Assembly: GCF_012952065.1 (NCBI RefSeq)
Contig: NZ_JABCJJ010000014.1
Coordinates: 1 to 64,000, forward strand
DNA: 64,000 nt
From: Cellulomonas fimi
GTDB taxonomy: Bacteria > Actinomycetota > Actinomycetes > Actinomycetales > Cellulomonadaceae
Direction of reading: 5' to 3'
Made by a program: the position numbers and the translations under genes. Below the pieces are notes generated by a model. That model saw only the letters and a program-made list of their open reading frames with translations. It made no database searches and had not been told where the DNA came from. Positions 1-20,027 of the stretch are shown piece after piece; positions within the stretch are counted from its first letter, which is position 1, and each line of letters starts with the position of its first letter.

Positions 1-308
1 AAGCCCGGACAACACCAACCGATGAACCACATGGCATCAACTACTTGGCACGCTGTTGAGTTCTCAAGGAACAGACGCGCATCGCCTTGGATCTCCCAAC
101 CCGCCGCGAGGCAACCGTTCAAACTTACCTGGTATTCGGCTCCTGACCTAATCCGCTGGGCGGACCGTCAGGAGAGTCTTCCCGTCCCGGCGTGACGAGG
201 AGACGCCGAGGCGTCTGCCATCTTCATGCTGGGGTGTTCGCCCTCCGGGACCAGCCACCCTGCGCGCTTCGTAGCGCTGTGGTGTCCGTTCCTCCCTGCC
301 GGGCGACA
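1..308 (-). other. 5' leader of a ribosomal RNA operon (16S lies off the left edge)
   Basis: Read on the minus strand, 53-73 carries the actinobacterial rRNA leader box (core TTGAGAACTCAACAG). This matches the boxA antitermination element placed shortly before 16S rRNA in mycobacteria and streptomycetes. The following bases to position 1 (GTGCCAAGTAGTTGATGCCA and on) also resemble the pre-16S spacer of Micrococcales. The 16S gene should begin within roughly 100 bp beyond the window. No protein-coding reading frame here looks real; plus-strand open frames over it are Arg/Ser-rich composition artefacts. Confidence 0.8.
122..150 (-). promoter_or_regulatory. possible second rRNA promoter (P2)
   Basis: On the minus strand TAGGTC (145-150) and TAAGTT (122-127) are 17 bp apart, about 50 bp before the boxA-like box. 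Actinobacterial rrn operons often have several promoters, but the -35 is poor, so this is tentative. Confidence 0.3.
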
Positions 309-314
309 TCCAGA

Positions 315-343
315 AGATTACGCAGGTCGGTCGGCACCGTCAA
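315..343 (-). promoter_or_regulatory. rRNA operon promoter (P1)
   Basis: On the minus strand, TTGACG (338-343) is followed by exactly 17 bp and TAATCT (315-320). This is a near-consensus sigma-70 promoter pointing at the rRNA leader; transcription should start near 308. It lies about 160 bp downstream of the tyrS stop codon and before the boxA element, as expected for an rrn promoter. Confidence 0.8.
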
Positions 344-505
344 CTCGCGACCCCGTGACGCCGCTCACCACGCTCACCACTCCCGCCGTTCTCCACGCGC
401 TGACGCACCGCGCCGGCTCAGTAGGGCCTCTCCGCACGGCGCGCTGGCCTGCCGGGCTCTCGTCCAACCGCTGCTCCGCTGCTCCGCGAGCGACCGAGCG
501 CCGGC

Positions 506-1768
506 TCAGCGTCCCGCGTCGACCACGGCGAGCGTCCGCTTCCCGCGGCGCAGCACCGCCCAGCGGCCGTGCAGGAGGTCCTCGTCGGTCAGCTCCGCGG
601 CGTCGTCCGTCACCTTGACGTTGTTGACCGAGGCGCCGCCCTCGGCGACGGCACGCCGCGCGGCCGCCTTGCTCGCGACCACCCCGGTCGCGGCGAAGAG
701 GTCGACGAGGAGGTCGCCCGGCGCGCCCTGGGCTCTCGGCAGCTCGGCGACCGCCGCGGCGGTGGTCGCCTCGTCGAGCTCGCGCAGGTCGCCGCGACCG
801 AAGAGCGCCTGGCTCGCCGCCACGACCTTGTCCGCGGCCGGTGCGCCGTGCACGAGCGCCGTCACGTCGTACGCGAGCGTCCGCTGCGCCTCGCGCGCCG
901 CCGGGCGCTCGGCCACCGCGCGCTCGAGGTCCTCGATCTCGCCGCGAAGACGGAACGTGAACACCTTGAGGTAGCCGACGACGTCGGCGTCGTCGGCGTT
1001 GAGCCAGAACTGGTAGAACGCGTACGGGCTGGTCATGACGGGGTCGAGCCACACGGTGCCGGACTCGGTCTTGCCGAACTTGGTGCCGTCGGCCTTCGTG
1101 ATCAGCGGCGTCGTCAGCGCGTGCACGTGCGCCTGCTCGACCTTGCGCACCAGCTCGACCCCCGAGAGCAGGTTGCCCCACTGGTCGTTCCCCCCGGTCT
1201 GGAGGCTCACGCCGTGCCGCCGGTACAGCTCGAGGTAGTCCATCCCCTGCAGGATCTGGTAGCTGAACTCCGTGAAGCTGATCCCGTGCTCGCTGTTCAG
1301 GCGTCGGGCCACGGTGTCCTTCGCGAGCATCGTCCCGAGCCGGTAGTGCTTGCCGACGTCGCGCAGGAAGTCGATCGCCGAGAGCGGCGCCGTCCAGTCG
1401 AGGTTGTTCACCATGCGCGCCGCCGTCGGGCCCTGGAAGTCGAGGAGCGGCTCGATCTGGCGGCGGATGCGCTCGACCCACTCCCCCACGACCTCGGGCG
1501 AGTTGAGCGTGCGCTCGCCGGTCATCTTCGGGTCGCCGATCAGGCCGGTCGCGCCACCGACGAGCGCGAGGGGGCGGTGGCCGCCGAGCTGCAGCCGGCG
1601 CACCGTGAGGATCTGCACGAGGTTGCCGATGTGGAGGCTCGGCGCCGTGGGGTCGAAGCCGCAGTACAGCGTGACCGGACCGGCGGACAGTGCGGAGCGC
1701 AGGGCGTCCACGTCCGTGGACTGGGCCACCAGCCCACGCCACTGCAGGTCGTCCAGGACGTCGCTCAC
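506..1768 (-). CDS. tyrS: Tyrosine--tRNA ligase
   Basis: Class I aminoacyl-tRNA synthetase that charges tRNA-Tyr in the cytoplasm. The HIGH-type signature is HIGN near residues 46-49, preceded by the tyrosine-site sequence YCGFDPTAPS. The KMSKS-type loop is KFGKTESG in the middle of the protein, the form used by bacterial TyrRS. The last ~70 residues look like an S4 RNA-binding domain (SKAAARRAV, GGASVNNVKV). Length (about 420 residues) is normal. Two GTG codons lie in tandem (1771, 1768); the second is about 6 nt after a GAGGAG ribosome site and is preferred. It is the last protein gene before the rRNA operon, an arrangement common in actinobacteria. Confidence 0.97.
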   Translation of the reverse strand: MSDVLDDLQWRGLVAQSTDVDALRSALSAGPVTLYCGFDPTAPSLHIGNLVQILTVRRLQLGGHRPLALVGGATGLIGDPKMTGERTLNSPEVVGEWVERIRRQIEPLLDFQGPTAARMVNNLDWTAPLSAIDFLRDVGKHYRLGTMLAKDTVARRLNSEHGISFTEFSYQILQGMDYLELYRRHGVSLQTGGNDQWGNLLSGVELVRKVEQAHVHALTTPLITKADGTKFGKTESGTVWLDPVMTSPYAFYQFWLNADDADVVGYLKVFTFRLRGEIEDLERAVAERPAAREAQRTLAYDVTALVHGAPAADKVVAASQALFGRGDLRELDEATTAAAVAELPRAQGAPGDLLVDLFAATGVVASKAAARRAVAEGGASVNNVKVTDDAAELTDEDLLHGRWAVLRRGKRTLAVVDAGR

Positions 1769-1864
1769 CACGGTCTCCTCGTCGTACGGCAGCCGCGCGG
1801 TCGTGCGCGACGTTCGCCGGTCGGGTCCAGTGTGCCGTGCGGCGCGGCGGCGTCGTGCATCCGG

Positions 1865-2550
1865 CTAGGTCCGTGCCGTGCGACTGCCTGCCGGTCGCCG
1901 GCGATACCCCGGCCGGTAGGCGGACACGGTCGGCTCGCCGGGCAGCCAGAGCCGCCACGGGAAGAGCTCGGCGTCCGCACCCGGCCCGCTGACGCCGACC
2001 CGCGGCCCGGTGCCGACGGCCGGTGGCGCGGGATCCGGGCCCCGGTGCACGACGACGGCGCCCCCCGCCCGGGTCACGTCGGCCCCGTAGCGGCGCAGGT
2101 CGAGACCCAGGGCAACCGCGAGCCGCGCCGGTCCGCGCGCGAGCTGGACGTCGTCGGCGGCGACGCCCGACCGGGTCCGGCGTTCGCGCGCGAGCTCGGC
2201 GCCCGCCACGATCTCGCCGGCACGGAGCAGGACGGCAGCGGCCTCCCCCGTCGGGCCGCACACGACGTTGACGCAGTGGTGCAGCCCGAGGTGGCGGTAG
2301 ACGTAGAGGTGCCCGGCCTCGGCGAACATCGCGGCGTTGCGCGCGGTGCGGCCGCGGTACGCGTGCGACGCCGGGTCCCTCGCCCCCTGGTACGCCTCGA
2401 CCTCGGTGAGCCGGAGGGTCACCCGACCCTCGTCGTCGTCGGTCGTGAGGTACGCGCCCAGCAGGTCGCGCGCGACCGAGAGCGCGTCGCGGCCGTACCA
2501 CTCCCGGGGCGGCGGCGCGGTGCGCTCGGGGGAACGCGGGGCCGGCTCGG

Positions 2551-2554
<4 letters not shown>
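1865..2554 (-). CDS. mpg: DNA-3-methyladenine glycosylase (AAG/MPG family)
   Basis: Base-excision repair glycosylase that removes alkylated purines. The order of motifs matches the AAG family: ARDLLGAYL near the N-terminus, the catalytic region LRLTEVEAYQG (Glu activating water), DPASHAYRGRTARNAAMF, then GHLYVYRHLGLHHCVNVVCG and the ARGPARL loop. At 229 residues it is typical of bacterial members. The GTG start overlaps the kinase stop codon as GTGA, so the two are probably translated together. It is one of two genes riding behind the arginine operon; no link to arginine is apparent. Confidence 0.93.
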
Positions 2555-3288
<734 letters not shown>

Positions 3289-3296
3289 GCCGTCGG

Positions 3297-8897
<5,601 letters not shown>

Positions 8898-8901
<4 letters not shown>

Positions 8902-9904
8902 GCGTGGCCTCCCGGCTGGACCCGCGGGATCGGCCCGGTGAAGAGCGACGGCGTGGGCTCGTCGTCGGGCAGGACCATCGTGCCGACCCCCTCGGACGTG
9001 AACACCTCGACGAGGATCGAGTGCGGCTGGCGGCCGTCGATGACGTGCGCGCGCCCGACGCCGCCCTCGACCGCCCGCCAGCAGGCCTCCATCTTGGGGC
9101 GCATGCCCGAGTCGAGCCCGGGCAGCAGGTCCGCGAGCTCGCCCGCCGTGATGCGCCGGACCAGGGAGGTCCGGTCGGGCCAGCTCGTGTACAGGCCCTC
9201 GACGTCGGTGAGCACGATGAGCTTGCGCGCGCCGAGCGCGACGGCGAGCGCCGCGGCCGCCGTGTCGGCGTTGACGTTGAGCACCTGGGTCGGGTCCTCG
9301 ATGTCGGGGGCGACCGTCGAGACGACCGGGATGCGGCCGGCGTCGAGCAGGTCGAGCACCGCACCGGGGTTCACGCCGACGACGTCCCCCACGAGGCCCA
9401 CGTCGACGTGCTCGCCGCCGACGACCGCCGTGCGGCGGCGCGCCTGGAGCAGCGCGCCGTCCTCGCCCGAGAGACCCACGGCGTACGGCCCGTGGGCGTT
9501 GAGCAGCCCGACGAGCTCGCGCGAGACCTGCCCGGTGAGCACCATGCGCACGACGTCCATGGCCTCGGGAGTCGTCACGCGCAGCCCCCCACGGAACTCG
9601 CTCGCGATCCCGAGCCGGTCGAGCATCGTGCTGATCTGGGGGCCGCCGCCGTGCACCACGACCGGACGCAGGCCCACCTGACGCAGGAACACCATGTCCT
9701 GGGCGAAGGCCCGCTTGAGCGCGTCGTCGACCATCGCGTTGCCGCCGAGCTTCACGACCACGAGCGCGCCCGAGAACCGCTGCAGCCACGGCAGCGCCTC
9801 GACGAGCACCTCGGCCTTCTGGTGCGCGAAGAGGTGGGCGCGCGGGTCGAACGCGTCGTCGTCCGGGGCGACGGACTGGTCGGTCGTCCCGTCCATGGAT
9901 CTGC

Positions 9905-9908
<4 letters not shown>
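8898..9908 (-). CDS. argB: Acetylglutamate kinase
   Basis: Amino-acid kinase family member that phosphorylates N-acetylglutamate, usually the arginine feedback point. Motifs: [10 protein letters not shown] (phosphate loop with Lys), [11 protein letters not shown] (substrate), [12 protein letters not shown] and SGMRPKMEA, the last contributing the ATP-site Lys. The start ATG 9908 overlaps the argJ stop (ATGA). The N-terminus has about 35 residues before the kinase core, including an [19 protein letters not shown] helix. That helix resembles the N-terminal helix of arginine-sensitive hexameric enzymes, which suggests feedback inhibition. Confidence 0.95.
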
Positions 9909-12170
<2,262 letters not shown>

Positions 12171-12226
12171 TCGCCGTAGACCGGCGCGGCGCGCGCGACC
12201 CGACCGCTCGTCGCTACGTTGGCCGC

Positions 12227-13210
12227 ATGCGTGCCATCGAAGCAACCCGAGCGGGCGGTCCAGAGGTTCTCGAGCTCGTCGAGCGAGCCGATCCCGCGCC
12301 CGGCCCCGGCCAGCTGCTGGTCCGGGTCGCGGCCGCCGGGATCAACTTCATCGACACCTACCGCCGGTCGGGCGTCTACCCGGTGCCGTACCCGCACGCG
12401 ATGGGCAGCGAGGGCGCCGGGACCGTGGTCGCGCTCGGCGACGGAGTCGACGACGTCGCCGTCGGTGACCGCGTCGCGTGGCACGAGGCGCCCGGCTCGT
12501 ACGCGGAGCTCGCCGTGGTCGACGCCGCCCGCGCGCTCGCCGTGCCGGCGGACGTGGCCGACGAGGTCGCCGCGGCGCTGCCGCTCCAGGGCCTGACGGC
12601 GCACTACCTCGCCCGCTCGACCTTCCCCGTCTCGCCGGGTCAGGACGTCCTCGTGCATGCCGGGGCCGGGGGCGTCGGCCTGCTCCTGACGCAGCTCGCC
12701 GTCGCGCACGGGGGTCGCGTCATCTCGACGGTGTCGACGCCCGCCAAGGAGGAGCTCGCGCGCGCGGCCGGGGCGAGCGACGTCGTGCGCTACACCGAGC
12801 TCGACGACGTCACGCGCGACCTCCCGCGGCTCGTGCGTGGGCTCACGGGCGGCCTCGGGGTGCACACCGTGTTCGACGGCGTGGGCCGCTCGACCTTCGA
12901 CGCGTCGCTCGCGTCGCTCCGCCCCCGGGGCGGGCTCGCCCTCTTCGGCGGGTCCTCGGGGCAGGTGCCACGGGTGGACCCCCAGCGGCTCAACGCCGCC
13001 GGCTCGGTCTACCTGACGCGGCCGACGCTGGCGCACTACGTCGCGACGCGCGAGGAGCTGACGTGGCGGGCGGGTGAGCTGTTCGACGCGGTCGTCGCCG
13101 GCACGCTGGACGTGCGCGTCGGTGCGACGTTCCCGCTCGCCGCGGCGGCCGAGGCGCACCGCGCGCTCGAGGGCCGCGCCACCACCGGGAAGGTCCTGCT
13201 GATCCCGTGA
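12227..13210 (+). CDS. Quinone oxidoreductase (MDR family)
   Basis: Zinc-free medium-chain dehydrogenase/reductase of the NADPH:quinone oxidoreductase type. N-terminal GroES-like domain with AAGINFIDTYRRSGVYP; then the nucleotide-binding motif HAGAGGVGLLLTQLA and the family sequence LPLQGLTAHYL. No zinc-ligand cysteines are present, as expected. A TACGTT -10 box (12215-12220) ends 6 nt before the ATG and no ribosome site is seen, so the mRNA is probably leaderless. It is divergent from argC and shares its control region, but any link to arginine is unproven. Confidence 0.9.
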   Translation: MRAIEATRAGGPEVLELVERADPAPGPGQLLVRVAAAGINFIDTYRRSGVYPVPYPHAMGSEGAGTVVALGDGVDDVAVGDRVAWHEAPGSYAELAVVDAARALAVPADVADEVAAALPLQGLTAHYLARSTFPVSPGQDVLVHAGAGGVGLLLTQLAVAHGGRVISTVSTPAKEELARAAGASDVVRYTELDDVTRDLPRLVRGLTGGLGVHTVFDGVGRSTFDASLASLRPRGGLALFGGSSGQVPRVDPQRLNAAGSVYLTRPTLAHYVATREELTWRAGELFDAVVAGTLDVRVGATFPLAAAAEAHRALEGRATTGKVLLIP

Positions 13211-13764
13211 CGACCGATCCTGTCCCGACCGGGCGCGCGACGACCGAGCCGCCCGCCGGTCCTGCGCGGGCCCGCCCGCGCCCCGTCGAGCCCGCGGACC
13301 TGCCAGCCCTCGCCGCCATGAACGACGCCGCCGCACCCGCGGTGAACAGGCTCGGCCTGGACGGGCTCGCGGTCCACGTCCCGCGCTGCGACCTCGCCGT
13401 CGTGATCGACGACGACGGCGGCTCGCCCGCGGGCTTCCTCCTCGCGCTCGCCCCGGGCGCGGACTACGACAGCGAGAACTACCGGTGGTTCTCCTCGCAC
13501 CGACCGGGATCGCTCTACGTCGACCGCATCGTCGTGGCGCCCGACACGCACGGGCAGGGGCTCGGGCGCGCGCTCTACGCCGCCGCCGACGAGTGCGCCG
13601 CCGCGCTCGGGCTGGGCGAGATCACGTGCGAGGTGAACCTCGAGCCGCCCAACCCGGGCTCGCTCGCGTTCCACTCGCGGCTCGGGTTCACGCAGGTCGG
13701 CGAGCAGTCGACCAAGGGCGGCTCCGTGCGGGTCGCGCTGCTCGCCCGGCCGCTCCCGCGCTGA
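13207..13764 (+). CDS. GNAT-family N-acetyltransferase
   Basis: The acetyl-CoA binding motif A is visible as IVVAPDTHGQGLGRALYAAA, with ITCEVNLEPPNPGSLAFHSRLGF as motif B. The acceptor is unknown. The GTG start overlaps the quinone oxidoreductase stop (GTGA), so the two form an operon. The first ~25 residues are Pro/Arg/Thr-rich and poorly structured. Its end converges on pheT across a 45-bp spacer made of CCCCCGGCGCTGA-type repeats. Confidence 0.88.
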   Translation: MTTDPVPTGRATTEPPAGPARARPRPVEPADLPALAAMNDAAAPAVNRLGLDGLAVHVPRCDLAVVIDDDGGSPAGFLLALAPGADYDSENYRWFSSHRPGSLYVDRIVVAPDTHGQGLGRALYAAADECAAALGLGEITCEVNLEPPNPGSLAFHSRLGFTQVGEQSTKGGSVRVALLARPLPR

Positions 13765-13809
13765 TCCCCCGGCGCTGACCCCCGGCGCTGACCCCCCGGC
13801 CGCGCGGGC

Positions 13810-16382
13810 TCACGAACCCCGCAGGACCGCCCCGACCCGACGGCCCGCCTCGGCGACGGCCTGCTCGCGGACCGCTGCGGCGTCGTCGGCGGTGAGCGTG
13901 CGGTCCGCCGCGCGGAGCCGGAGCGAGAACGCGAGCGACTTCTTGCCCTCGCCGACCTGCGACCCGGTGAAGACGTCGAAGAGCCGCAGGTCCTCGAGCA
14001 GCTCGCCGGCGCCGTCACGCACGGCGGCGAACACGTCACCGGCGGGCACGTCGGCGTCGACGACGAGCGCGATGTCCTCCTTCGCCACCGGGAAGGTCGA
14101 CAGCGGGGTACCCTGTCGCGGCTCGGTCGGCGCGGCCGCGAGCAGCACGTCGAGGTCGATCTCGAACGCCACGGTCCGCGGCGGCAGCTCGAGCCCGGCG
14201 ACGGCCTTGGGGCTGAGCTCACCGGCGTGGCCCACGAGCGTGCCGTCGGCGAGGGTCACGCGGGCGCAGCGGCCGGGGTGCCAGGGTGCGTGGTCCGGAT
14301 CCGCCGCCACGGCGAGCTCGACGCCGACGACCCCGGCCACGCTCTGGACGGCGGCGATCGCGTCGGTGTGGTCGGCACGGCGGCCCTGTCCCCACCAGCC
14401 GGCCGGCTCGACGTTCCCCGCGAGGAGCCCGGCTGCCCGCCGCGGCTGAGGCGGCACGGCGGCGCGCAGCCGGTCCAGCTCCTCGTCGCCCGGCCTGGCC
14501 TCGACACCGGGACGCCCGGCGGGCCCCGCCCCGGGGACGGGGAGGGTGACCATGCCGATCTCGAAGATCGCGAGGTCGCCGAGCCCCCGACCGACGTTCG
14601 TGCGGGCTGCCTCCACGAGCGTCGCGAGCAGGCTCGTGCGGAGCTCGGGATGCTCGTCGGACAACGGGTTCACCAGCCGGGCCGCGTGCCGGCGCGGGTC
14701 GTCCGGCGCGAGCCCGAACGCGTCGTGGATGCGCGGCGAGACGAACGGGTAGGTGAGGACCTCGACGAACCCCGCCTCGGCGAGCGTCCGCGCCACGGAT
14801 CGACGGGCGCGCTGCGCGGGGGTGAGCCCCCGACCGGCAGGCGCCTCGGGCAGCACGGACGGGATCTCGTCGTAGCCACGCAGGCGCGCGACCTCCTCGA
14901 CCAGGTCGATCGGCGTGGCGAGGTCCGGCCGCCAGCTCGGCGGCACGACCGTCAGGCTCGGCACGCCGTCGACCACGTCGCCCGTGCCCGACACGGCGCA
15001 GCCGATCGTCTCCAGGACGTCGCGGACCACGTCGGGCGTGTACTCGACCCCGACGACGCGCGTCGGGAGGTCGGTCGGGAGCACGATCGGCTCACGGTCG
15101 GCCCGCTGGTCGACGTCGGTCAGGGCCGCGTCCGCGACGCCTCCCCCGTGGGCGACGAGCAGGTCCACGACGCGCTGGACGGCGACGGCCGCCAGCTCGG
15201 GGTCCACCCCGCGCTCGAACCGCCGCGACGCCTCGGACGACAGCTTGTGCCGGCGCGACGTGCGAGCGATCGACACGGGGTCGAAGTGAGCACCCTCCAC
15301 GAGGACGTCCGTCGTCGACGGCGTCACCTCGCTCGAGGCCCCGCCCATGACCCCGGCCAGGCCGAGCACGCGAGTGCCGTCCGCGCCGTCGGTGATGAGC
15401 AGGTCCTCGGGGTCGAGCCGGCGCTCGACGTCGTCCAGGGTGACGAGCGTCTCGCCGGCCCGGGCGCGGCGCACGACGATCGGCCCCGTGAGGGTCGCGA
15501 GGTCGTACGCGTGCAGCGGCTGCCCCAGCTCGAGCATCACGTAGTTCGTCACGTCGACCGCGAGCGAGATCGGCCGCATCCCGGCCTGCGTGAGACGGCG
15601 CTGCATCCACACCGGTGACGGTCCCGCCGCCGCGACCCCGCGCACGACTCGCGCCACGAACCGGTCGCAGCCCGGCGTGCCGCGCAGCGGCGCGGCGTCG
15701 GCCAGCTCGACACCGAACCCGGAGGCGGTCGCTGCGGGGACGTCGACCGCGGCCGCAGGGTCACGGAAGGTCGCGCCGGTCGCGTGCCCGTACTCGCGCG
15801 CGACGCCGCGCACCGAGAAGCAGTAGCCCCGGTCGGGCGTCACGTTGACCTCGAGCGTGCGCTCGCCGAGCCCGAGGAGCTCGATCGCGTCGCTGCCCGG
15901 CTCGGGCGAGTCCTCGAGCACGATGATGCCTGCGTGGTCGTCCCCGAGCCCCAGCTCGCGCGCGGAGCAGATCATCCCGTCGGAGACGTGGCCGTAGGTC
16001 TTGCGCGCCGCGATGGGGAACGGGCCGGGAAGGACGGCCCCGGGCAGCGCGACCACGACGTGGTCCCCCGGACCGAAGTTGTGCGCGCCGCACACGATGC
16101 CGCGCGGGACGCGTGCTGCACCGTCGTCGTCGGTGGTGTTGAAGGCGCCGACGTCGACCGTGCACCAGTTGATCGTCTTGCCGTTCCTCTGCGGCTCCGG
16201 CCGGGCGGTCAGCACGCGGCCGACGACGAGCGGTCCGGTCAGGTCGGACCCGTGCAGCTCCTCGTCCTCGAGACCGACCCGCGCCAGGTCTGCCGCGACC
16301 TGCATCGCACCCTCGGCGGACGTCGTCGCACCCGCCGGCAGGTCGACCCACTCGGCGAGCCAGGGCAGTGGCACCCGGGGCA

Positions 16383-16383
<1 letters not shown>
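13810..16383 (-). CDS. pheT: Phenylalanine--tRNA ligase beta subunit
   Basis: Large subunit of the (alpha-beta)2 PheRS. In order: N-terminal substrate-entry region (MPRVPLPWLAEWVDLP), an OB/EMAP-like tRNA-binding domain about residues 40-155, the B3/B4 editing domain (with VRGVARE, MLELGQPLHAYD), the B5 domain, the catalytic-like core and a C-terminal FDX-ACB anticodon-binding domain (FPVAKEDIALVVD). 857 residues is slightly long but normal for actinobacteria. The ATG shares one base with the pheS stop (TGATG), so the subunits are coupled. Confidence 0.96.
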
Positions 16384-17642
<1,259 letters not shown>

Positions 17643-18302
17643 TCATCCTGCCACGTCGGCCGCGGCGAGTCCGAAGCCCGCGACCGGGTCGTACGCCGGA
17701 CCGCCCGCGCGACCCTCACCCGGGCGGGAGCGGATCAGCGTGATCTCGTCGACCGTCCACGTCGGCCCCTCGTACACGGCCAGCGCCCGCGCGAGGGAGG
17801 TGACGTCGTCGGGCCCGTCGTCGTGCCGCGCCGCGCCCCTACGGGGACCGCCCCGCCGCTCGGGACCAGCGCGGCGCCGGCGGCTCTGCGCGCGCACGCG
17901 CGCGACCGTCAGGTGCGAGCGCGAGCGCACGCGGTCGTCGGTTCGGCCTGTGACGTCGGCGCCGAGGGCGACGCAGGCCGCCGTGAGATCCCCCAGCGCA
18001 GCCGTGTCGCCGCCGCACCCGATCCAGAACACCCGCCGGTCGAAGACGCCGGCGCCGCGCAGGCGGAGCTCGAACGGGCGACGGGCCGCCGCCACGCGCG
18101 CGAGGCCGTCCTCCAGCTCCTCGCCGGCACCCGCCGACACCTCGCCGTAGAACGCGAGGGTGACGTGCCGGTCCTCCGCCGGCGCCCAGCGGAGCGGCCC
18201 GCGCGCCTGGTCCCCGCCGGCATCCGCGCGCACGGAGCCGAGCGCGAGCTCCAGGTGCTCGCGCACGGGCCGGGGTGGCACCACCGCGACGAAGAGCCGC
18301 AC
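17643..18302 (-). CDS. thpR: RNA 2',3'-cyclic phosphodiesterase (2H/LigT family)
   Basis: Member of the 2H phosphoesterase superfamily. The two His-x-Thr catalytic motifs are seen as HVTLAF (about residue 46) and HLTVAR (about residue 130), which form the two-fold active site. The family also has 2'-5' RNA ligase activity in vitro. The N-terminus RLFVAVVPP is characteristic. The GTG start has a good GGAGGG site 4 nt away. A low-complexity Arg/Gly segment follows the second motif. It follows the methyltransferase gene by about 30 nt and is probably co-transcribed. Confidence 0.87.
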   Translation of the reverse strand: MRLFVAVVPPRPVREHLELALGSVRADAGGDQARGPLRWAPAEDRHVTLAFYGEVSAGAGEELEDGLARVAAARRPFELRLRGAGVFDRRVFWIGCGGDTAALGDLTAACVALGADVTGRTDDRVRSRSHLTVARVRAQSRRRRAGPERRGGPRRGAARHDDGPDDVTSLARALAVYEGPTWTVDEITLIRSRPGEGRAGGPAYDPVAGFGLAAADVAG

Positions 18303-18332
18303 GTTTCCCTCCAGGCCTCGACCCCGGGCCGC

Positions 18333-19208
18333 TCAGCGCTGAGCCCGCGCCGAGGCGTACAGGCACACCGTGGCAGCCGTGGCCAGGTTGAGCGACTCGG
18401 CCCGGCCGCGAATGGGGACGCGGACGACGGCGTCGGCCAGGTCCCGCTCCTCGGGCGCCAGACCCCACGCCTCGTTGCCGAAGACCCACGCGGTCGGTCG
18501 GGCCAGGTCCGGGGGCGACGACCGGTCGCGCGGTTCGATGCCGCGTCGGCTGCGCTCGTGCTCGTCCAGGAGGTCGTCCAGGTCGTGCTCCCCCTCGCCG
18601 TCGGCTGCGAGCACCACCAGGCCGGCCGCGCGCAGCGCGTCGACCGTCGTGGCGAGAGTCGTCCCCGTGACGACGGGCAGGTGGAACAGCGAGCCTGCGG
18701 TCGACCTGACCGTCTTGGGGCTGTGGACGTCCACGCTCTCGGCGGTGAGCACGACCGCGTCAGCACCGGCCGCGTCGGCTGCCCGGATGACGGTGCCGGC
18801 GTTGCCGGGGTCCCGGACGTGCGAGAGCACCGCGACGAGGGAAGGGCGAGCGGCGAGCACGTCGTCGAGCGTCGCGCCCAGGTGGTCGGCGACCGCCACG
18901 ATCCCCTGGCCGTCGGGCGACATCGCGTCGAGCACGGCGGCCGTGCCGAGCTGGATCCGGACCCCGCGCTCCGTCGCCTCCGTGACGATCTCGGTGTACC
19001 GGTCGGCAGCCGCGGGCGTGAGGTAGAGCTCGCGGACCGCACCGAACCGCACGGCCTCGCGCGCCGCCTGGGGACCCTCCGCGAGGAACCGGCCCGCCCG
19101 GGTCCGCGCGGAGCGCCCCGCGAGGGCCTTCACTGCCCGCACCCGCTCGGCGCGCGTGCTCTCCAGGAGCGGGTGCGGCGCACCGGGGCGTGCTGACTCG
19201 GTGCTCAT
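18333..19208 (-). CDS. SpoU/TrmH-family RNA 2'-O-methyltransferase
   Basis: SPOUT-class methyltransferase acting on rRNA or tRNA. N-terminal substrate-binding segment (RAVKALAGRSARTRAGRFLAEGP) followed by the SpoU fold: motif 1 VRDPGNAGTVIRAADAAGAD, motif 2 WVFGNEAWGL and motif 3 VPIRGRAESLNLATAATVCLY, which make the knotted AdoMet site. The exact target is not decided from sequence; its place downstream of infC-rpmI-rplT is conserved in actinobacteria. ATG 19208 has a GGTGG site. A strong terminator separates it from rplT, so it may have its own promoter. Confidence 0.9.
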   Translation of the reverse strand: MSTESARPGAPHPLLESTRAERVRAVKALAGRSARTRAGRFLAEGPQAAREAVRFGAVRELYLTPAAADRYTEIVTEATERGVRIQLGTAAVLDAMSPDGQGIVAVADHLGATLDDVLAARPSLVAVLSHVRDPGNAGTVIRAADAAGADAVVLTAESVDVHSPKTVRSTAGSLFHLPVVTGTTLATTVDALRAAGLVVLAADGEGEHDLDDLLDEHERSRRGIEPRDRSSPPDLARPTAWVFGNEAWGLAPEERDLADAVVRVPIRGRAESLNLATAATVCLYASARAQR

Positions 19209-19315
19209 GACCACCTGCTCGACGCGGGAGCTCTCTCGGGCGCGGGGCTCAGCTCGGGCACGGGTGTCCTCTCGGGCATGGCGCGCAGCCTGCCACGCGA
19301 CGGGTTCGACGACGA

Positions 19316-19347
19316 AGCCCCCGTGATCCGGTGGGATCACGGGGGCT
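19316..19347 (-). terminator. Terminator of the infC-rpmI-rplT operon
   Basis: A perfect 14-bp stem (arms 19316-19329 and 19334-19347, AGCCCCCGTGATCC and its complement) with a 4-nt loop lies 35 nt after the rplT stop. There is no U-tract, which is usual for actinobacterial intrinsic terminators. Confidence 0.88.
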
Positions 19348-19381
19348 CCGGGACGTGCGGTCGTTTCGACCGGGTGGGAGG

Positions 19382-19768
19382 TCAGGCCGCGGCGACCGGG
19401 GCGTTGACGTCCTCCGGAAGTGCGTCCTTCGCGACCTTCACCAGCGTGGCGAAGGCGGCGGCGTCGTTGACGGCCAGGTCGGCCAGCACACGACGGTCGA
19501 CCTCGACACCCGCGGCCTTGAGGCCCTGGATGAGGCGGTTGTACGTCATGCCGTTCGCGCGGGACGCAGCGTTGATGCGCTGGATCCAGAGCTTGCGGAA
19601 GTCTCCCTTGCGCGCCTTGCGGTCGCGGTAGGAGTAGACGAGGGAGTGGGTGACCTGCTCCTTCGCCTTCCGGTAGAGGCGCGAACGCTGGCCGCGGTAA
19701 CCGCTGGCGCGCTCGAGGGTCGTACGGCGCTTCTTGTGGGCGTTGACCGCCCGCTTCACGCGTGCCAC
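19382..19768 (-). CDS. rplT: 50S ribosomal protein L20
   Basis: Binds 23S rRNA and is needed for early 50S assembly. The sequence [14 protein letters not shown] at the N-terminus, [15 protein letters not shown] and [16 protein letters not shown] are diagnostic. 128 residues, with a short Ala/Pro/Val tail. The GTG start is preceded by AAGGAG. In many bacteria L20 represses its own operon through an RNA structure; the candidate structure here lies before infC. Confidence 0.97.
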   Translation of the reverse strand: MARVKRAVNAHKKRRTTLERASGYRGQRSRLYRKAKEQVTHSLVYSYRDRKARKGDFRKLWIQRINAASRANGMTYNRLIQGLKAAGVEVDRRVLADLAVNDAAAFATLVKVAKDALPEDVNAPVAAA

Positions 19769-19832
19769 GTGATGCTCCTTGCGTCTCGGGGCTCGCAGGT
19801 GAGGCCGCGGCGTGCAGGGCACGCCGAGGAGC

Positions 19833-20027
19833 TCACTTGCCGAGCAGCTTCTTGATCTTGGGGACGTCGGCGGGAGCGACGAGCTGGTCGCTCGCGAGGC
19901 GGCGCGTACGGCGGCTCGACTTGTGCTCGAACAGGTGACGGGCGCCCGCCTGCTCGCGCATGAGCTTGCCGGTCCCCGTGACCCGGAAGCGCTTCTTCGC
20001 CCCGGAGTGCGTCTTGTTCTTCGGCAT
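19833..20027 (-). CDS. rpmI: 50S ribosomal protein L35
   Basis: 64-residue basic protein [14 protein letters not shown]..., the diagnostic L35 N-terminus, ending in KIKKLLGK. The ATG has an AGGAG site. It lies between infC and rplT, with spacers of 126 and 64 nt. Confidence 0.97.
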   Translation of the reverse strand: MPKNKTHSGAKKRFRVTGTGKLMREQAGARHLFEHKSSRRTRRLASDQLVAPADVPKIKKLLGK